Part shown: piece after piece, positions 1 to 6,773 of the stretch
Numbering within the stretch: position 1 is the stretch's first letter
How the letters are laid out: each line of letters begins with the position of its first letter
Assembly (NCBI GenBank): GCA_902779875.1
Contig: CACZCX010000004.1
Location: 1-64,000, forward strand
Length of the DNA: 64,000 bases
Direction of reading: 5' to 3'
Source of the DNA: an uncultured Bacteroidales bacterium
GTDB lineage: Bacteria > Bacteroidota > Bacteroidia > Bacteroidales > Bacteroidaceae
Notes under the pieces: model-generated
What the model saw: only the letters and a program-made list of their open reading frames with translations
What the model was told of the DNA's origin: nothing
Databases searched by the model: none
Made by a program: the position numbers and the translations under genes

Positions 1-28
1 CCCACTCACCATAATCCTTGATAACGTA

Positions 29-124
29 TAATTACGCACGAACCTGGCCGGGCGCAATAAGAACCGTCCCCAATATGCGTTTAATTACGCACGAACCTGG
101 CAAGGCGCAATAAGAACCGTCCCC
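29..124. repeat. Two direct 43-bp repeats carrying the AGAACCGTCCC core
   Basis: Units at 29-71 and 82-124 (period 53) differ at only two bases. Each ends in the 11-mer AGAACCGTCCC, which is the core of the palindromic elements at 4080-4444, 41654-41817 and 58525-58647. Here the units are in direct orientation and lack the flanking complementary arms, so they look like decayed or half copies of that family. No ORF crosses them. Confidence 0.8.
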
Positions 125-127
125 GAT

Positions 128-176
128 AAAAAAATAAGGAGGTGAACCAGCAGGGTCCACCTCCTAAATTTTTTTA
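128..176 (-). terminator. Bidirectional hairpin terminator
   Basis: The 8-bp arms AGGAGGTG (137-144) and CACCTCCT (158-165) are flanked by an A-run on the left and a T-run on the right, so the hairpin can end transcription in both directions. It lies just after the stop codon of the minus-strand small membrane protein gene at 187-354. Confidence 0.75.
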
Positions 177-186
177 ATTGGTTAGC

Positions 187-354
187 TTATTTCTTTCCCA
201 GGAAGATGTGCAGCAGAAGACCGGCTACCATAACACACATGGCTGCGATCTGAACACCGTTGTGGTTCTTGCCGTCGGAGAATGAGCTCCAGACGAGTAT
301 AGCTGCTCCAAGGATCACTACTAAAGCTCCCAGATACTTTTTGAAGTTGTTCAT
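187..354 (-). CDS. Small two-TM membrane protein (55 aa)
   Basis: A 55-residue reading frame starting MNNFKKYLGALVV and ending HIFLGKK. It has two hydrophobic segments, about residues 8-24 and 34-52, separated by a short polar loop (SDGKNHNG). This N-in, two-helix layout with a Lys-rich start and tail resembles small inner-membrane proteins common in Bacteroidales, but I cannot name the family or a function. A longer frame in another phase (182-388) overlaps it but has no hydrophobic pattern and is a shadow. The start ATG at 354 follows an A-rich leader without Shine-Dalgarno, as is usual in this phylum, and a terminator follows directly at 128-176. It is divergent from the ribosomal protein operon. 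Confidence 0.75.
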   Translation of the reverse strand: MNNFKKYLGALVVILGAAILVWSSFSDGKNHNGVQIAAMCVMVAGLLLHIFLGKK

Positions 355-514
355 TGTTATGTTGTTTATATTTGTTTCTAACGTGCAAATTAAAGGGTTT
401 TTCTTTGAAATACGAAGTAATAATCCATTTTTCTACCTAATGTTTATTAATATTAAGACTACTGAATTATGTGATTTTCTTGCTGGTAAATGGTGAATAA
501 GTCAAATATTTTAG

Positions 515-522
515 TACCTTTG
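515..522 (+). promoter_or_regulatory. Bacteroidetes -7 box upstream of rpsF
   Basis: TACCTTTG matches the TAnnTTTG consensus of the Bacteroidota housekeeping sigma factor. It lies 45 nt before the rpsF start. The -33 TTTG box is not well conserved here, so this is a partial match. Confidence 0.6.
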
Positions 523-567
523 CATCCGCATTTTGCAAACACTATCTATTTATTTAATTAAAAACAA

Positions 568-900
568 ATGAATCAGTACGAAACCGTTTTCATTTTGACT
601 CCCGTTTTATCTGATGTTCAGATGAAGGAAGCGGTAGAGAAATTCAAGGAGGGCGCTGAGATTGTCAATGAAGAGAACTGGGGCATGCGCAAGCTGGCCT
701 ATCCTATTGAGAAGAAGTCAACTGGCTTCTACGAGTTTATCGAATTCAACGCTGAGCCTTCAGTTGTTGAGAAACTGGAAGTTAACTTCCGTCGTGACGA
801 GCGCGTTATCCGCTTCCTGACCACAAAGCAGGACAAGTACGCAGCTGAGTACGCAGCAAAGAGAAGAAGTCTTAGGCAGTCTAAATCAGAGGAGGCATAA
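568..900 (+). CDS. rpsF: 30S ribosomal protein S6
   Basis: A 110-residue protein starting [16 protein letters not shown], the typical S6 opening (beta strand of the RRM-like fold), with the conserved segment [20 protein letters not shown]6 binds 16S rRNA as a heterodimer with S18, whose gene follows after 2 nt. The three-gene order rpsF-rpsR-rplI is the classic ribosomal operon of this phylum. Length is normal for the family. The start is fixed by the family N-terminus and by the TACCTTTG promoter box 45 nt upstream. Confidence 0.98.
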   Translation: MNQYETVFILTPVLSDVQMKEAVEKFKEGAEIVNEENWGMRKLAYPIEKKSTGFYEFIEFNAEPSVVEKLEVNFRRDERVIRFLTTKQDKYAAEYAAKRRSLRQSKSEEA

Positions 901-902
901 TT

Positions 903-1172
903 ATGGCAGAACAGACATCAGAGATCAGATATCTGGCACCCCAGACAACTGACGTTAAGAAGAAGAAATATTGCCGTTTCAAGAAGGCAGGTATCAAGTA
1001 TATCGATTATAAGGATCCTGAGTTCCTCAAGAGATTCCTTAACGAGCAGGGTAAGCTTCTGCCCCGTCGCATCACCGGTACTTCACTCAAGTTCCAGCGT
1101 CGCGTGGCTCAGGCTGTTAAGAGAGCACGTCATCTCGCACTTCTGCCTTACGTAACTGATATGATGAAGTAA
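903..1172 (+). CDS. rpsR: 30S ribosomal protein S18
   Basis: An 89-residue basic protein with the S18 hallmark [23 protein letters not shown] in its middle and the [18 protein letters not shown] segment near the end. It binds 16S rRNA in the platform of the small subunit together with S6. It starts 2 nt after the rpsF stop, behind a rare good Shine-Dalgarno (GAGGAGG), which fits tight coupling with rpsF. The N-terminal extension ([14 protein letters not shown]) is usual in Bacteroidales. Confidence 0.98.
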   Translation: MAEQTSEIRYLAPQTTDVKKKKYCRFKKAGIKYIDYKDPEFLKRFLNEQGKLLPRRITGTSLKFQRRVAQAVKRARHLALLPYVTDMMK

Positions 1173-1196
1173 TAATCTTTAAAGAAAAGAAAGACT

Positions 1197-1646
1197 ATGG
1201 AGATTATACTTAAGGAAGATATTCAGAATCTTGGATACAAGAACGATATAGTAAAGGTTAAGGACGGTTACGGTCGTAACTATCTGATTCCCCAGGGTAA
1301 GGCTGTCATCGCTACTGAGTCAGCTAAGAAGATCCTGGCTGAGAACGAGCGTCAGCGCGCTCACAAGCTGGCTAAGATCAAGGCCGATGCTGAGGCTCTG
1401 GCCGCTAAGCTGAACGGTATCAAGCTCACTCTTACCGCTAAGGTTAACGAGGACGGCACAATCTTTGGTGGCGTTGGTGCCGCTCAGGTTGCTGAGGCTC
1501 TCGCTGCTAAGGGCTTTGAGATCGATCGCAAGATCATCGCTGCCGAGACCGTTAAGGCTGTTGGTCAGTACACTGCTGTCATCAACCTTCACAAGGAGGT
1601 TAAGGCTGAGGTTACCTTCGAGGTTGCAGCTGAGTCAGCTGAGTAA
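1197..1646 (+). CDS. rplI: 50S ribosomal protein L9
   Basis: A 149-residue protein with the N-terminal 23S rRNA-binding domain (MEIILKEDIQNLGYKND, then GYGRNYLIPQGKA), a long Lys/Ala-rich central helix (about residues 40-75) and the C-terminal domain. L9 stabilises the base of the L1 stalk and helps keep reading frame. It is the last gene of the rpsF-rpsR-rplI operon and is followed by an intrinsic terminator. Length and domain order are normal. Confidence 0.98.
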   Translation: MEIILKEDIQNLGYKNDIVKVKDGYGRNYLIPQGKAVIATESAKKILAENERQRAHKLAKIKADAEALAAKLNGIKLTLTAKVNEDGTIFGGVGAAQVAEALAAKGFEIDRKIIAAETVKAVGQYTAVINLHKEVKAEVTFEVAAESAE

Positions 1647-1673
1647 TTGAATTCTGTTTAACTACAGATATGG

Positions 1674-1706
1674 GGAGGATGTTCTTTGGGACATCCTCCT
1701 TTCTTA
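1674..1706 (+). terminator. Intrinsic terminator after rplI
   Basis: The 9-bp arms GGAGGATGT (1674-1682) and ACATCCTCC (1691-1699) are followed by a T-rich tract. It closes the ribosomal protein operon. A near-consensus -7 box (TAATTTCG, 1720-1727) for mtaB starts 14 nt later. Confidence 0.85.
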
Positions 1707-1734
1707 TTTATTATTTTGCTAATTTCGCATCGCA

Positions 1735-3057
1735 ATGGGCAATGGTGAATTCACACTTGAGGGCCGCAGCGCCTCTTTCTATACTCTGGGTTGCAAACTC
1801 AACTTCTCGGAGACATCGACAATTATGCGCCAGCTGTTCGAGGCGGGTGCACATAAGGCCGTTAAGGGTGAGAAGGCCGATATATGTGTGATCAACACCT
1901 GCTCGGTTACCGAGGTGGCCGATAAGAAGTGCCGCCAGGCCATCCATAAGATCATACGCGAGAATCCCGATGCATATATCGTGGTGACCGGCTGCTACGG
2001 TCAGCTTCAGCCCGGCGTTGTGGCCGATATCCCCGGCGTGGACATCGTTCTTGGACAGGATCAGAAGGGTAGCGTGCTGGAGAACCTGAACGGACTCGTC
2101 AAGCGTGACCACGGCATTTCCAAGACCGTGGGTACGAATGATATAAAGAACTTTGTCCCTTCATGCTCACGTGGCGACCGTACCCGTTTCTTCCTCAAGG
2201 TCCAGGACGGTTGCGATTATTACTGTACCTACTGCACAGTGGCTTATGCGCGTGGTCACAGCCGCAACCCGTCTATTGAGAGTCTTGTGGATCAGGCTTG
2301 TGAGGCAGGTCAGGAGGGTGGACGTGAGATCGTGATTACCGGCGTGAACATCGGTGATTTTGGAAAATCAACAGGTGAAAGGTTCATTGACCTGATTCGT
2401 GAGTTGGATAAGGTGGATGATATTGCACGTTACCGTATTTCGTCGATTGAACCCAATCTGCTTACTGATGAGGTGATTGACTTTGTGGCTCAGTCACGTG
2501 CGTTCATGCCGCATTTCCATATTCCTCTGCAGAGCGGCTCCAATGAGGTGCTCAAACTCATGCATCGCCGTTATGAGCGTGAGCTTTTTGCCGCTAAGGT
2601 TGAGCGCATCAAGAGCGTCATGCCCCATGCGTTCATCGGCGTGGATGTGATTGTGGGTATGCGTGGTGAGACCGATGAGCTGTTTGAGGATGCTTACCGC
2701 TTTATCGAGGGACTGGATGTGACCCAGCTTCATGTGTTCAGCTACTCGGAGCGTCCGGGTACCGCAGCTCTCAGGATTCCTTATAAGGTGTCGCCTCAGA
2801 CCAAACATGAGCGTAGCCAGCGGCTTCTGGAGTTATCGGACCTTAAGACCAGGGCTTTTTATGAGTCGCATATCGGCCAGGAAGCGACTGTGCTGGTCGA
2901 GAGGCCAAGGCGCGGCATGCCGGCTCACGGATTTACCGACAATTATATAAGGGTGGAGCTTGATTCGGCTCAGGTGCAGGAGAACAGCCTCGTAAGGGTG
3001 CTTATGGGCGGGTTCAATGCTGCCGGCGATGCTCTCACCGCTACTGTCATAAAGTGA
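1735..3057 (+). CDS. mtaB: tRNA (N6-L-threonylcarbamoyladenosine-37) methylthiotransferase MtaB
   Basis: A 440-residue radical-SAM enzyme that adds a methylthio group to t6A37 of tRNAs reading ANN codons. The N-terminal UPF0004 domain holds the three cysteines for the auxiliary 4Fe-4S cluster (C20, C56, C87). The radical-SAM triad is C160, C164 and C167 in CDYYCTYC. The segment RISSIEPNLLTDEVIDF and the HIPLQSGSNEVLKLMHRRY motif are typical, and a C-terminal TRAM-like domain follows from about residue 375. MtaB is favoured over MiaB/RimO by the opening YTLGCKLNFSET. The substrate t6A is made by the TsaC/Sua5 pathway; a YciO/TsaC-family gene lies at 11.3 kb. The start lies 8 nt after a -7-like box, so the mRNA may be leaderless. 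Confidence 0.93.
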   Translation: MGNGEFTLEGRSASFYTLGCKLNFSETSTIMRQLFEAGAHKAVKGEKADICVINTCSVTEVADKKCRQAIHKIIRENPDAYIVVTGCYGQLQPGVVADIPGVDIVLGQDQKGSVLENLNGLVKRDHGISKTVGTNDIKNFVPSCSRGDRTRFFLKVQDGCDYYCTYCTVAYARGHSRNPSIESLVDQACEAGQEGGREIVITGVNIGDFGKSTGERFIDLIRELDKVDDIARYRISSIEPNLLTDEVIDFVAQSRAFMPHFHIPLQSGSNEVLKLMHRRYERELFAAKVERIKSVMPHAFIGVDVIVGMRGETDELFEDAYRFIEGLDVTQLHVFSYSERPGTAALRIPYKVSPQTKHERSQRLLELSDLKTRAFYESHIGQEATVLVERPRRGMPAHGFTDNYIRVELDSAQVQENSLVRVLMGGFNAAGDALTATVIK

Positions 3058-3058
3058 T

Positions 3059-4081
3059 ATGAAGGTTGCTATAGTCATATTGAACTGGAACGGCAGCGCA
3101 ATGCTCAGGCGCTACCTGCCTACGCTGATCAAATGCTCCCGTATGGACGGGGTGCAGGTGATCGTGGCCGATAATGACTCCAAGGATGACTCCATGGAGA
3201 TGATGCAGCGTGAGTTCCCTGAGATTCCGCTCATCCGCCTGGAAAGGAACTGGGGTTTTGCCGGAGGTTACAATATGGCGCTACGCCAGGTCGAGGCGGA
3301 GTATTACATCCTGCTGAATTCCGATGTGGAGGTATCGGAAGACTGGCTCCTGCCGCTCGTGAGCTATATGGACGTGCATCCCGATGATGCTGCCTGCCAG
3401 CCCAAGCTACTGGATTTCAAAGATCCTGAGCGATTCGAGTATGCGGGCGGTGCCGGCGGATATATGGACCGCCTGGGTTATATGTTTTGCCGTGGACGTG
3501 TGTTTGATACCATAGAGAAAGATAACGGTCAGTATGATACCATAGAGCCTGTATTCTGGGCAACCGGGGCCTGCCTGATGATACGCAGCGCCGATTACTG
3601 GGCTGTCGGTGGTCTGGATGACCGTTTCTTTGCCCATCAGGAGGAGATTGACCTCTGCTGGCGTCTGCGTAGCCGTGGACGCGGCATCGTTTGTATCCCG
3701 GAGAGTACCGTATATCATGTGGGTGGTGCGACTCTGAATAAATCCAATCCCTACAAGACTTTCCTCAATTTCCGCAATAACCTGCTCATGCTCTACAAGA
3801 ACCTTCCGGACAGCGAGCTCCGTAAGGTCATGAGAGCACGTTTCTGGCTTGACGGATTGGCTGCACTCATGTTCCTGGCCAAGTTCCACTGGGGCGATTT
3901 CAGGGCTGTGCTGCGTGCACGCCGTGAGTTCCGCCGCCTCAAGCCCGAGTTCCTTGAGAGCCGCCAGGAGAACCTCCGTAAAGCTTCAACCGCAGACATC
4001 CCCGAGCAAGCAAAATTCAGTCTCCTCTGGCGCTACTACGCAAAACGCCAGAAAACCTACAATCAACTGCTATCAGAATAG
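3059..4081 (+). CDS. Glycosyltransferase family 2
   Basis: A 340-residue GT-A fold enzyme beginning MKVAIVILNWNG. It has the nucleotide-sugar site VIVADNDSKDDS (about 34-45), the DXD-like NSD at residues 87-89, and the acceptor/catalytic segment DRFFAHQEEIDLCWRLRSRG (about 199-218). This pattern is that of rhamnosyltransferase-type GT2 enzymes that build surface polysaccharides on the cytoplasmic face of the inner membrane; sugar and acceptor cannot be told. No membrane segment is obvious, though the region near residue 265 is hydrophobic. It starts 1 nt after mtaB and is surely cotranscribed with it. Its TAG stop codon overlaps the first bases of the palindromic element at 4080. Confidence 0.88.
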   Translation: MKVAIVILNWNGSAMLRRYLPTLIKCSRMDGVQVIVADNDSKDDSMEMMQREFPEIPLIRLERNWGFAGGYNMALRQVEAEYYILLNSDVEVSEDWLLPLVSYMDVHPDDAACQPKLLDFKDPERFEYAGGAGGYMDRLGYMFCRGRVFDTIEKDNGQYDTIEPVFWATGACLMIRSADYWAVGGLDDRFFAHQEEIDLCWRLRSRGRGIVCIPESTVYHVGGATLNKSNPYKTFLNFRNNLLMLYKNLPDSELRKVMRARFWLDGLAALMFLAKFHWGDFRAVLRARREFRRLKPEFLESRQENLRKASTADIPEQAKFSLLWRYYAKRQKTYNQLLSE

Positions 4082-4444
4082 GGGCACAAAAGGGACGGTT
4101 CTATCTGTGCCCTTGTGAAAATAATCCTAGGTGTACAGAACTTTTGGGGTATCGGTATCGGAGTTTCCCATTCGCAGAAGCAGAACTGTCGATTGGGGGA
4201 TCATCAGTGCAGCAGCGTAAAGCGGAGAGCCCTGGAGGATCCCGTTAAGAACGGCGCATGTCTGACGAACGTTAGACCCCGAAGGGGGCTATAAGGAGGA
4301 GTTCGACGTTTAGGGTCCGGAGGGGCTCGGAGTAGCTGCGGAACGTTGTCACCCAATTGACAGTTCTGCGCTGTTTCTGATACCGATACCCCAAAAGTTC
4401 TCTTGGAAAAAGGGCACAGATAGAACCGTCCCTTTTGTGCCCCT
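4080..4444. repeat. REPIN-like element with perfect 35-bp inverted ends
   Basis: The left arm (4080-4114) and right arm (4410-4444) are exact reverse complements over 35 bp. Each arm also folds on itself: GGGCACA and TGTGCCC enclose the core GGGACGGTTCT (4092-4102; complement 4422-4432). The same core and arm design recur at 41654-41817 and 58525-58647. This is the layout of REPINs, paired REP sequences spread by RAYT (Y1 tyrosine) transposases; no such transposase lies in the window. The element begins inside the stop codon of the upstream glycosyltransferase. Its interior holds a second, nested structure (4139-4402). Confidence 0.75.
4139..4402. other. Nested, highly structured segment inside the repeat element
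   Basis: The ends of this segment form a second inverted repeat of about 21 bp (AACTTTTGGGGTATCGGTAT near 4139; complement ending near 4401). It continues after a bulge into an imperfect stem of about 18/20 bp (GCAGAACTGTC with GACAGTTCTGC). Inside are further local hairpins such as CCGTTaagAACGG, CCCCgaaGGGG and GTCT...AGAC, plus a degenerate direct repeat around 4268-4325. No ORF of note. The shape suggests a multibranched RNA or single-stranded DNA fold; function unknown. Confidence 0.5.
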
Positions 4445-4470
4445 AATGAATGTTAAAGTGTAAAATTTGC

Positions 4471-4501
4471 TTGGAATATTGTAAAGTGCGCTTTACATTT
4501 G
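4471..4501 (+). promoter_or_regulatory. Promoter with overlapping palindromic candidate operator
   Basis: TTGG (4471-4474), exactly 19 nt, then TACATTTG (4494-4501) fits the Bacteroidetes TTTG-N19-TAnnTTTG promoter closely. The spacer and -7 box are overlapped by TGTAAAG-TGCG-CTTTACA (4480-4497), a 7-bp inverted repeat. Related half sites lie on both sides (TTAAAGTGTAAAA from 4453; AAACTTTACAA from 4509). A repressor bound here would block RNA polymerase. The XRE protein encoded at the end of the same gene set is the obvious candidate. Confidence 0.6.
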
Positions 4502-4521
4502 TTGCGTCAAACTTTACAATT

Positions 4522-5499
4522 ATGAGAGATTATCGGAAACATCTAACGCTCTTGCCTCACAGATGGCAGACAGGGGCCTTGTTTGCAGCCGGTGTTTTGG
4601 CTGTGGTTTATTATTGTCTGTTTACTTACACCATCAGGTCATTGGAACACCCCAGTGATACATATCGGTTGTATTGGTTGGGGATTTTACATCTTCCTGT
4701 TTCGGTTGCATTGATGATAGCATGCCTATCGAAAGAAAAAGAGGAGGATGAGTATATTTCATCCGTGCGTTATCGCGCCCTTGCCATAGCTATGTTCCTG
4801 TATTTTGTGTTGAGAGCCAGTGGGGAGATGATGTATGGTTCCCTTCATTTTTTTGTTTTCAATCGGAATTTAGCGGGTATGAATGTTATAGCCGATATTA
4901 TGGGGTCTTCTGCATTCAGGATAACACGTCAGATTATCGGTTTTATCGGCTCTGTGAACTTCACGATGGTTATTTATATCATTCTTGTTAAGGTATTGAA
5001 ACGCCTGGGCATTGAAAACGGCAACAAATCGATTCTGCTTCCCAACAATTATAAGAAAGTTGGTTGGTACCTTCTCATTGTTTCAATGGTAATGATTGTT
5101 GCGATCGTTATCCTGGACGCGATATTCGGACATTTACATGAAATGTATGAGAAACACTCAACGTTGTTGCGACTGATGATATTGATTCCATATATTGCCC
5201 TGATATTCATATGCCTGAGCAAAGAGAAGCAGGAGGATGAGTTTATACGCCTTATCAGGGTACGCATTTTGATTTATTTTGCAATATTCTATCTGGTTGT
5301 AGGAATGATTAGTGGACTGTCAGAAAATCTGTGGCAATTGTACCAGTTCCGAACGATGAACAATCGTGCATATGTCGCACAGCTTTTTGTGCTGATCATG
5401 AGATTGTTGTCCTGGTTCCCGTTGTTGGTTGTCGTTTATTCGCAGGTCCTGAAAAAGGTGCTGGCTAAGAATACAATCGAGAGTGGTAATGAAGAGTGA
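4522..5499 (+). CDS. Internally duplicated 8-TM membrane protein, copy 1
   Basis: I do not recognise a named family. From the ATG at 4522 the protein has 325 residues and about eight hydrophobic segments arranged as 4+4. The two halves are related: CLSKEKEEDEYI (68-79) and CLSKEKQEDEFI (231-242) each follow a TM segment and precede a basic VRYRAL or VRVRIL stretch, and both halves begin with a LLP motif before the first helix. The start is chosen by comparison with the next gene, which opens MKDYRKHLTLLPHKWQ while this one opens MRDYRKHLTLLPHRWQ; an upstream ATG at 4450 would place the promoter inside the gene. A sensor or signalling role beside the XRE regulator is a guess. Confidence 0.75.
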   Translation: MRDYRKHLTLLPHRWQTGALFAAGVLAVVYYCLFTYTIRSLEHPSDTYRLYWLGILHLPVSVALMIACLSKEKEEDEYISSVRYRALAIAMFLYFVLRASGEMMYGSLHFFVFNRNLAGMNVIADIMGSSAFRITRQIIGFIGSVNFTMVIYIILVKVLKRLGIENGNKSILLPNNYKKVGWYLLIVSMVMIVAIVILDAIFGHLHEMYEKHSTLLRLMILIPYIALIFICLSKEKQEDEFIRLIRVRILIYFAIFYLVVGMISGLSENLWQLYQFRTMNNRAYVAQLFVLIMRLLSWFPLLVVVYSQVLKKVLAKNTIESGNEE

Positions 5500-5518
5500 T
5501 AACGAGTAATTTGGTTAT

Positions 5519-6547
5519 ATGAAAGATTATCGGAAACATTTGACTTTGCTGCCTCATAAATGGCAGAATGTGGGATTCGCGGCGTTGGCCATTGTTGCTG
5601 TTTGCTCTGTGCTTTTCTTCTGTTTGCATGTTATGCTGGAAAGCCAGATTGCCTATTTTCGATTGTTAAGGACAGGTGACCTGCTTCTTACTGTCGGCAT
5701 GTTGCTTGTTTGTTTTTCGGGTGAGAAGGTCGAGGACGAGTATATTACTTCGGCAAGATATCGGGCATTGACCATTGTTGTTATTCTACTCTTTATTTCA
5801 AGGGCAACAAAAGAGATGATAACCGGTGGCTATATTCTGTCTGATACTGTTTTTGACGCTATTGGACAGATGGTGAATGAGAGCCGGCTTTCTGTTGTCA
5901 ACAATTCCGTATCTGTCAGGCTTTTCTATAAAGCAACGTATTGGCTGTCCAATTACTATGTTTTGGCACTTCTGTATATAGTTCTTCTGAAACTTATGGT
6001 ACGGTTCGGTAACGGCAACGGATTCAAGTCGATGCTTCTTCCGTTCCGTTGTAAGAAGGCCGGTTGGTATATACTGATTACATCGGCTGTACTTATTCCG
6101 TTGGTAATATATTATCTGGGAAATGTACTGGTTAACAGCATGGATGTGATAGGACGTACTCCTGACAGGCAGGTCTATATTGGGATTTATATCACTGTAA
6201 GCAGACTTATAGTATTGCTGCCGTATATCGGATTGTTGATGGTTTGTCTCTCCCGTGAGGATCATGAGGATGAGTTCATCAGTCATATCAGAGCAAGGAT
6301 GCTGGCCTATTTCGTCATCTACTATCTGATAGCGGAGTTGTTAGCCAGACAGTGCTCTTTTACATTGTCTATGATTATGGTCAGACACCAAGGCTCTTGG
6401 AATCCAGGTGCACTTTATGACATAATAGAGGGAGTTAGAAACACATTGGCCCCGTTGACCTGGGTGCCGTTGGTAGCGCTGGTGTATGCGTTGGTGCTGA
6501 GGAAGGTGTTGGCTAAGAACTTAATTGAGAGCGGCAATGAAGAATAA
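5519..6547 (+). CDS. Internally duplicated 8-TM membrane protein, copy 2
   Basis: A 342-residue paralogue of the preceding gene with the same MKDYRKHLTLLPHKWQ opening, the same 4+4 hydrophobic layout and the same repeated cytosolic motif: CFSGEKVEDEYI in the first half and CLSREDHEDEFI in the second. Both copies end with LAKN-IESGNEE. The gene starts 19 nt after copy 1, so the pair arose by tandem duplication and is probably cotranscribed from the promoter at 4471-4501. Its 3' end overlaps the start of the XRE regulator by 11 nt, which implies translational coupling. Function is unknown. Confidence 0.78.
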   Translation: MKDYRKHLTLLPHKWQNVGFAALAIVAVCSVLFFCLHVMLESQIAYFRLLRTGDLLLTVGMLLVCFSGEKVEDEYITSARYRALTIVVILLFISRATKEMITGGYILSDTVFDAIGQMVNESRLSVVNNSVSVRLFYKATYWLSNYYVLALLYIVLLKLMVRFGNGNGFKSMLLPFRCKKAGWYILITSAVLIPLVIYYLGNVLVNSMDVIGRTPDRQVYIGIYITVSRLIVLLPYIGLLMVCLSREDHEDEFISHIRARMLAYFVIYYLIAELLARQCSFTLSMIMVRHQGSWNPGALYDIIEGVRNTLAPLTWVPLVALVYALVLRKVLAKNLIESGNEE

Positions 6548-6725
6548 TATACGTGTTGAGCGGGCGGTCCTCAGGATTTCGCAGCAGGATCTGGCAAATG
6601 CCATTGGGGTTTCACGCCAGACGATATTCGCAATTGAGAACGGAAAGTTCATTCCTTCGACGGAGCTGGCGCTCAAACTGTCGGCCTATTTTGGCAAGAG
6701 CGTGAACGATCTGTTCCAGTTGTAA
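6537..6725 (+). CDS. Small XRE-family (Cro/CI-type) transcriptional regulator
   Basis: A 62-residue protein, almost entirely a helix-turn-helix domain: QQDLANAIGVSRQTIFAIEN holds the two HTH helices, and KLSAYFGKSVNDLF ends the five-helix fold. It has no ligand domain, as in the short YozG-like regulators that often sit next to membrane protein genes. The start ATG at 6537 lies inside the end of the upstream gene; an in-frame ATG 12 nt earlier is possible but less likely. It probably represses its own operon through the TGTAAAG/CTTTACA palindrome at 4480-4497. This is inference from position only. Confidence 0.85.
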   Translation: MKNNIRVERAVLRISQQDLANAIGVSRQTIFAIENGKFIPSTELALKLSAYFGKSVNDLFQL

Positions 6726-6740
6726 GCTCTGTAACATCGG

Positions 6741-6773
6741 AATCCTGAGTGAGGAATTTGTCAGGATTTTTTT
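6741..6773 (+). terminator. Intrinsic terminator after the XRE gene
   Basis: Arms AATCCTGA (6741-6748) and TCAGGATT (6761-6768) are followed by a run of seven T. It separates the plus-strand operon from the convergent ABC ATPase gene, whose stop lies at 6772. Confidence 0.8.

Noticed and set aside
182..388. 68-residue minus-strand ORF
   Set aside because: It overlaps the 55-residue membrane protein in another frame and shows no hydrophobic or family pattern; the 187-354 frame is better.
3407..3889. 160-residue minus-strand ORF inside the glycosyltransferase gene
   Set aside because: Antisense shadow of a well-supported GT2 gene; composition reflects the complementary codons only.
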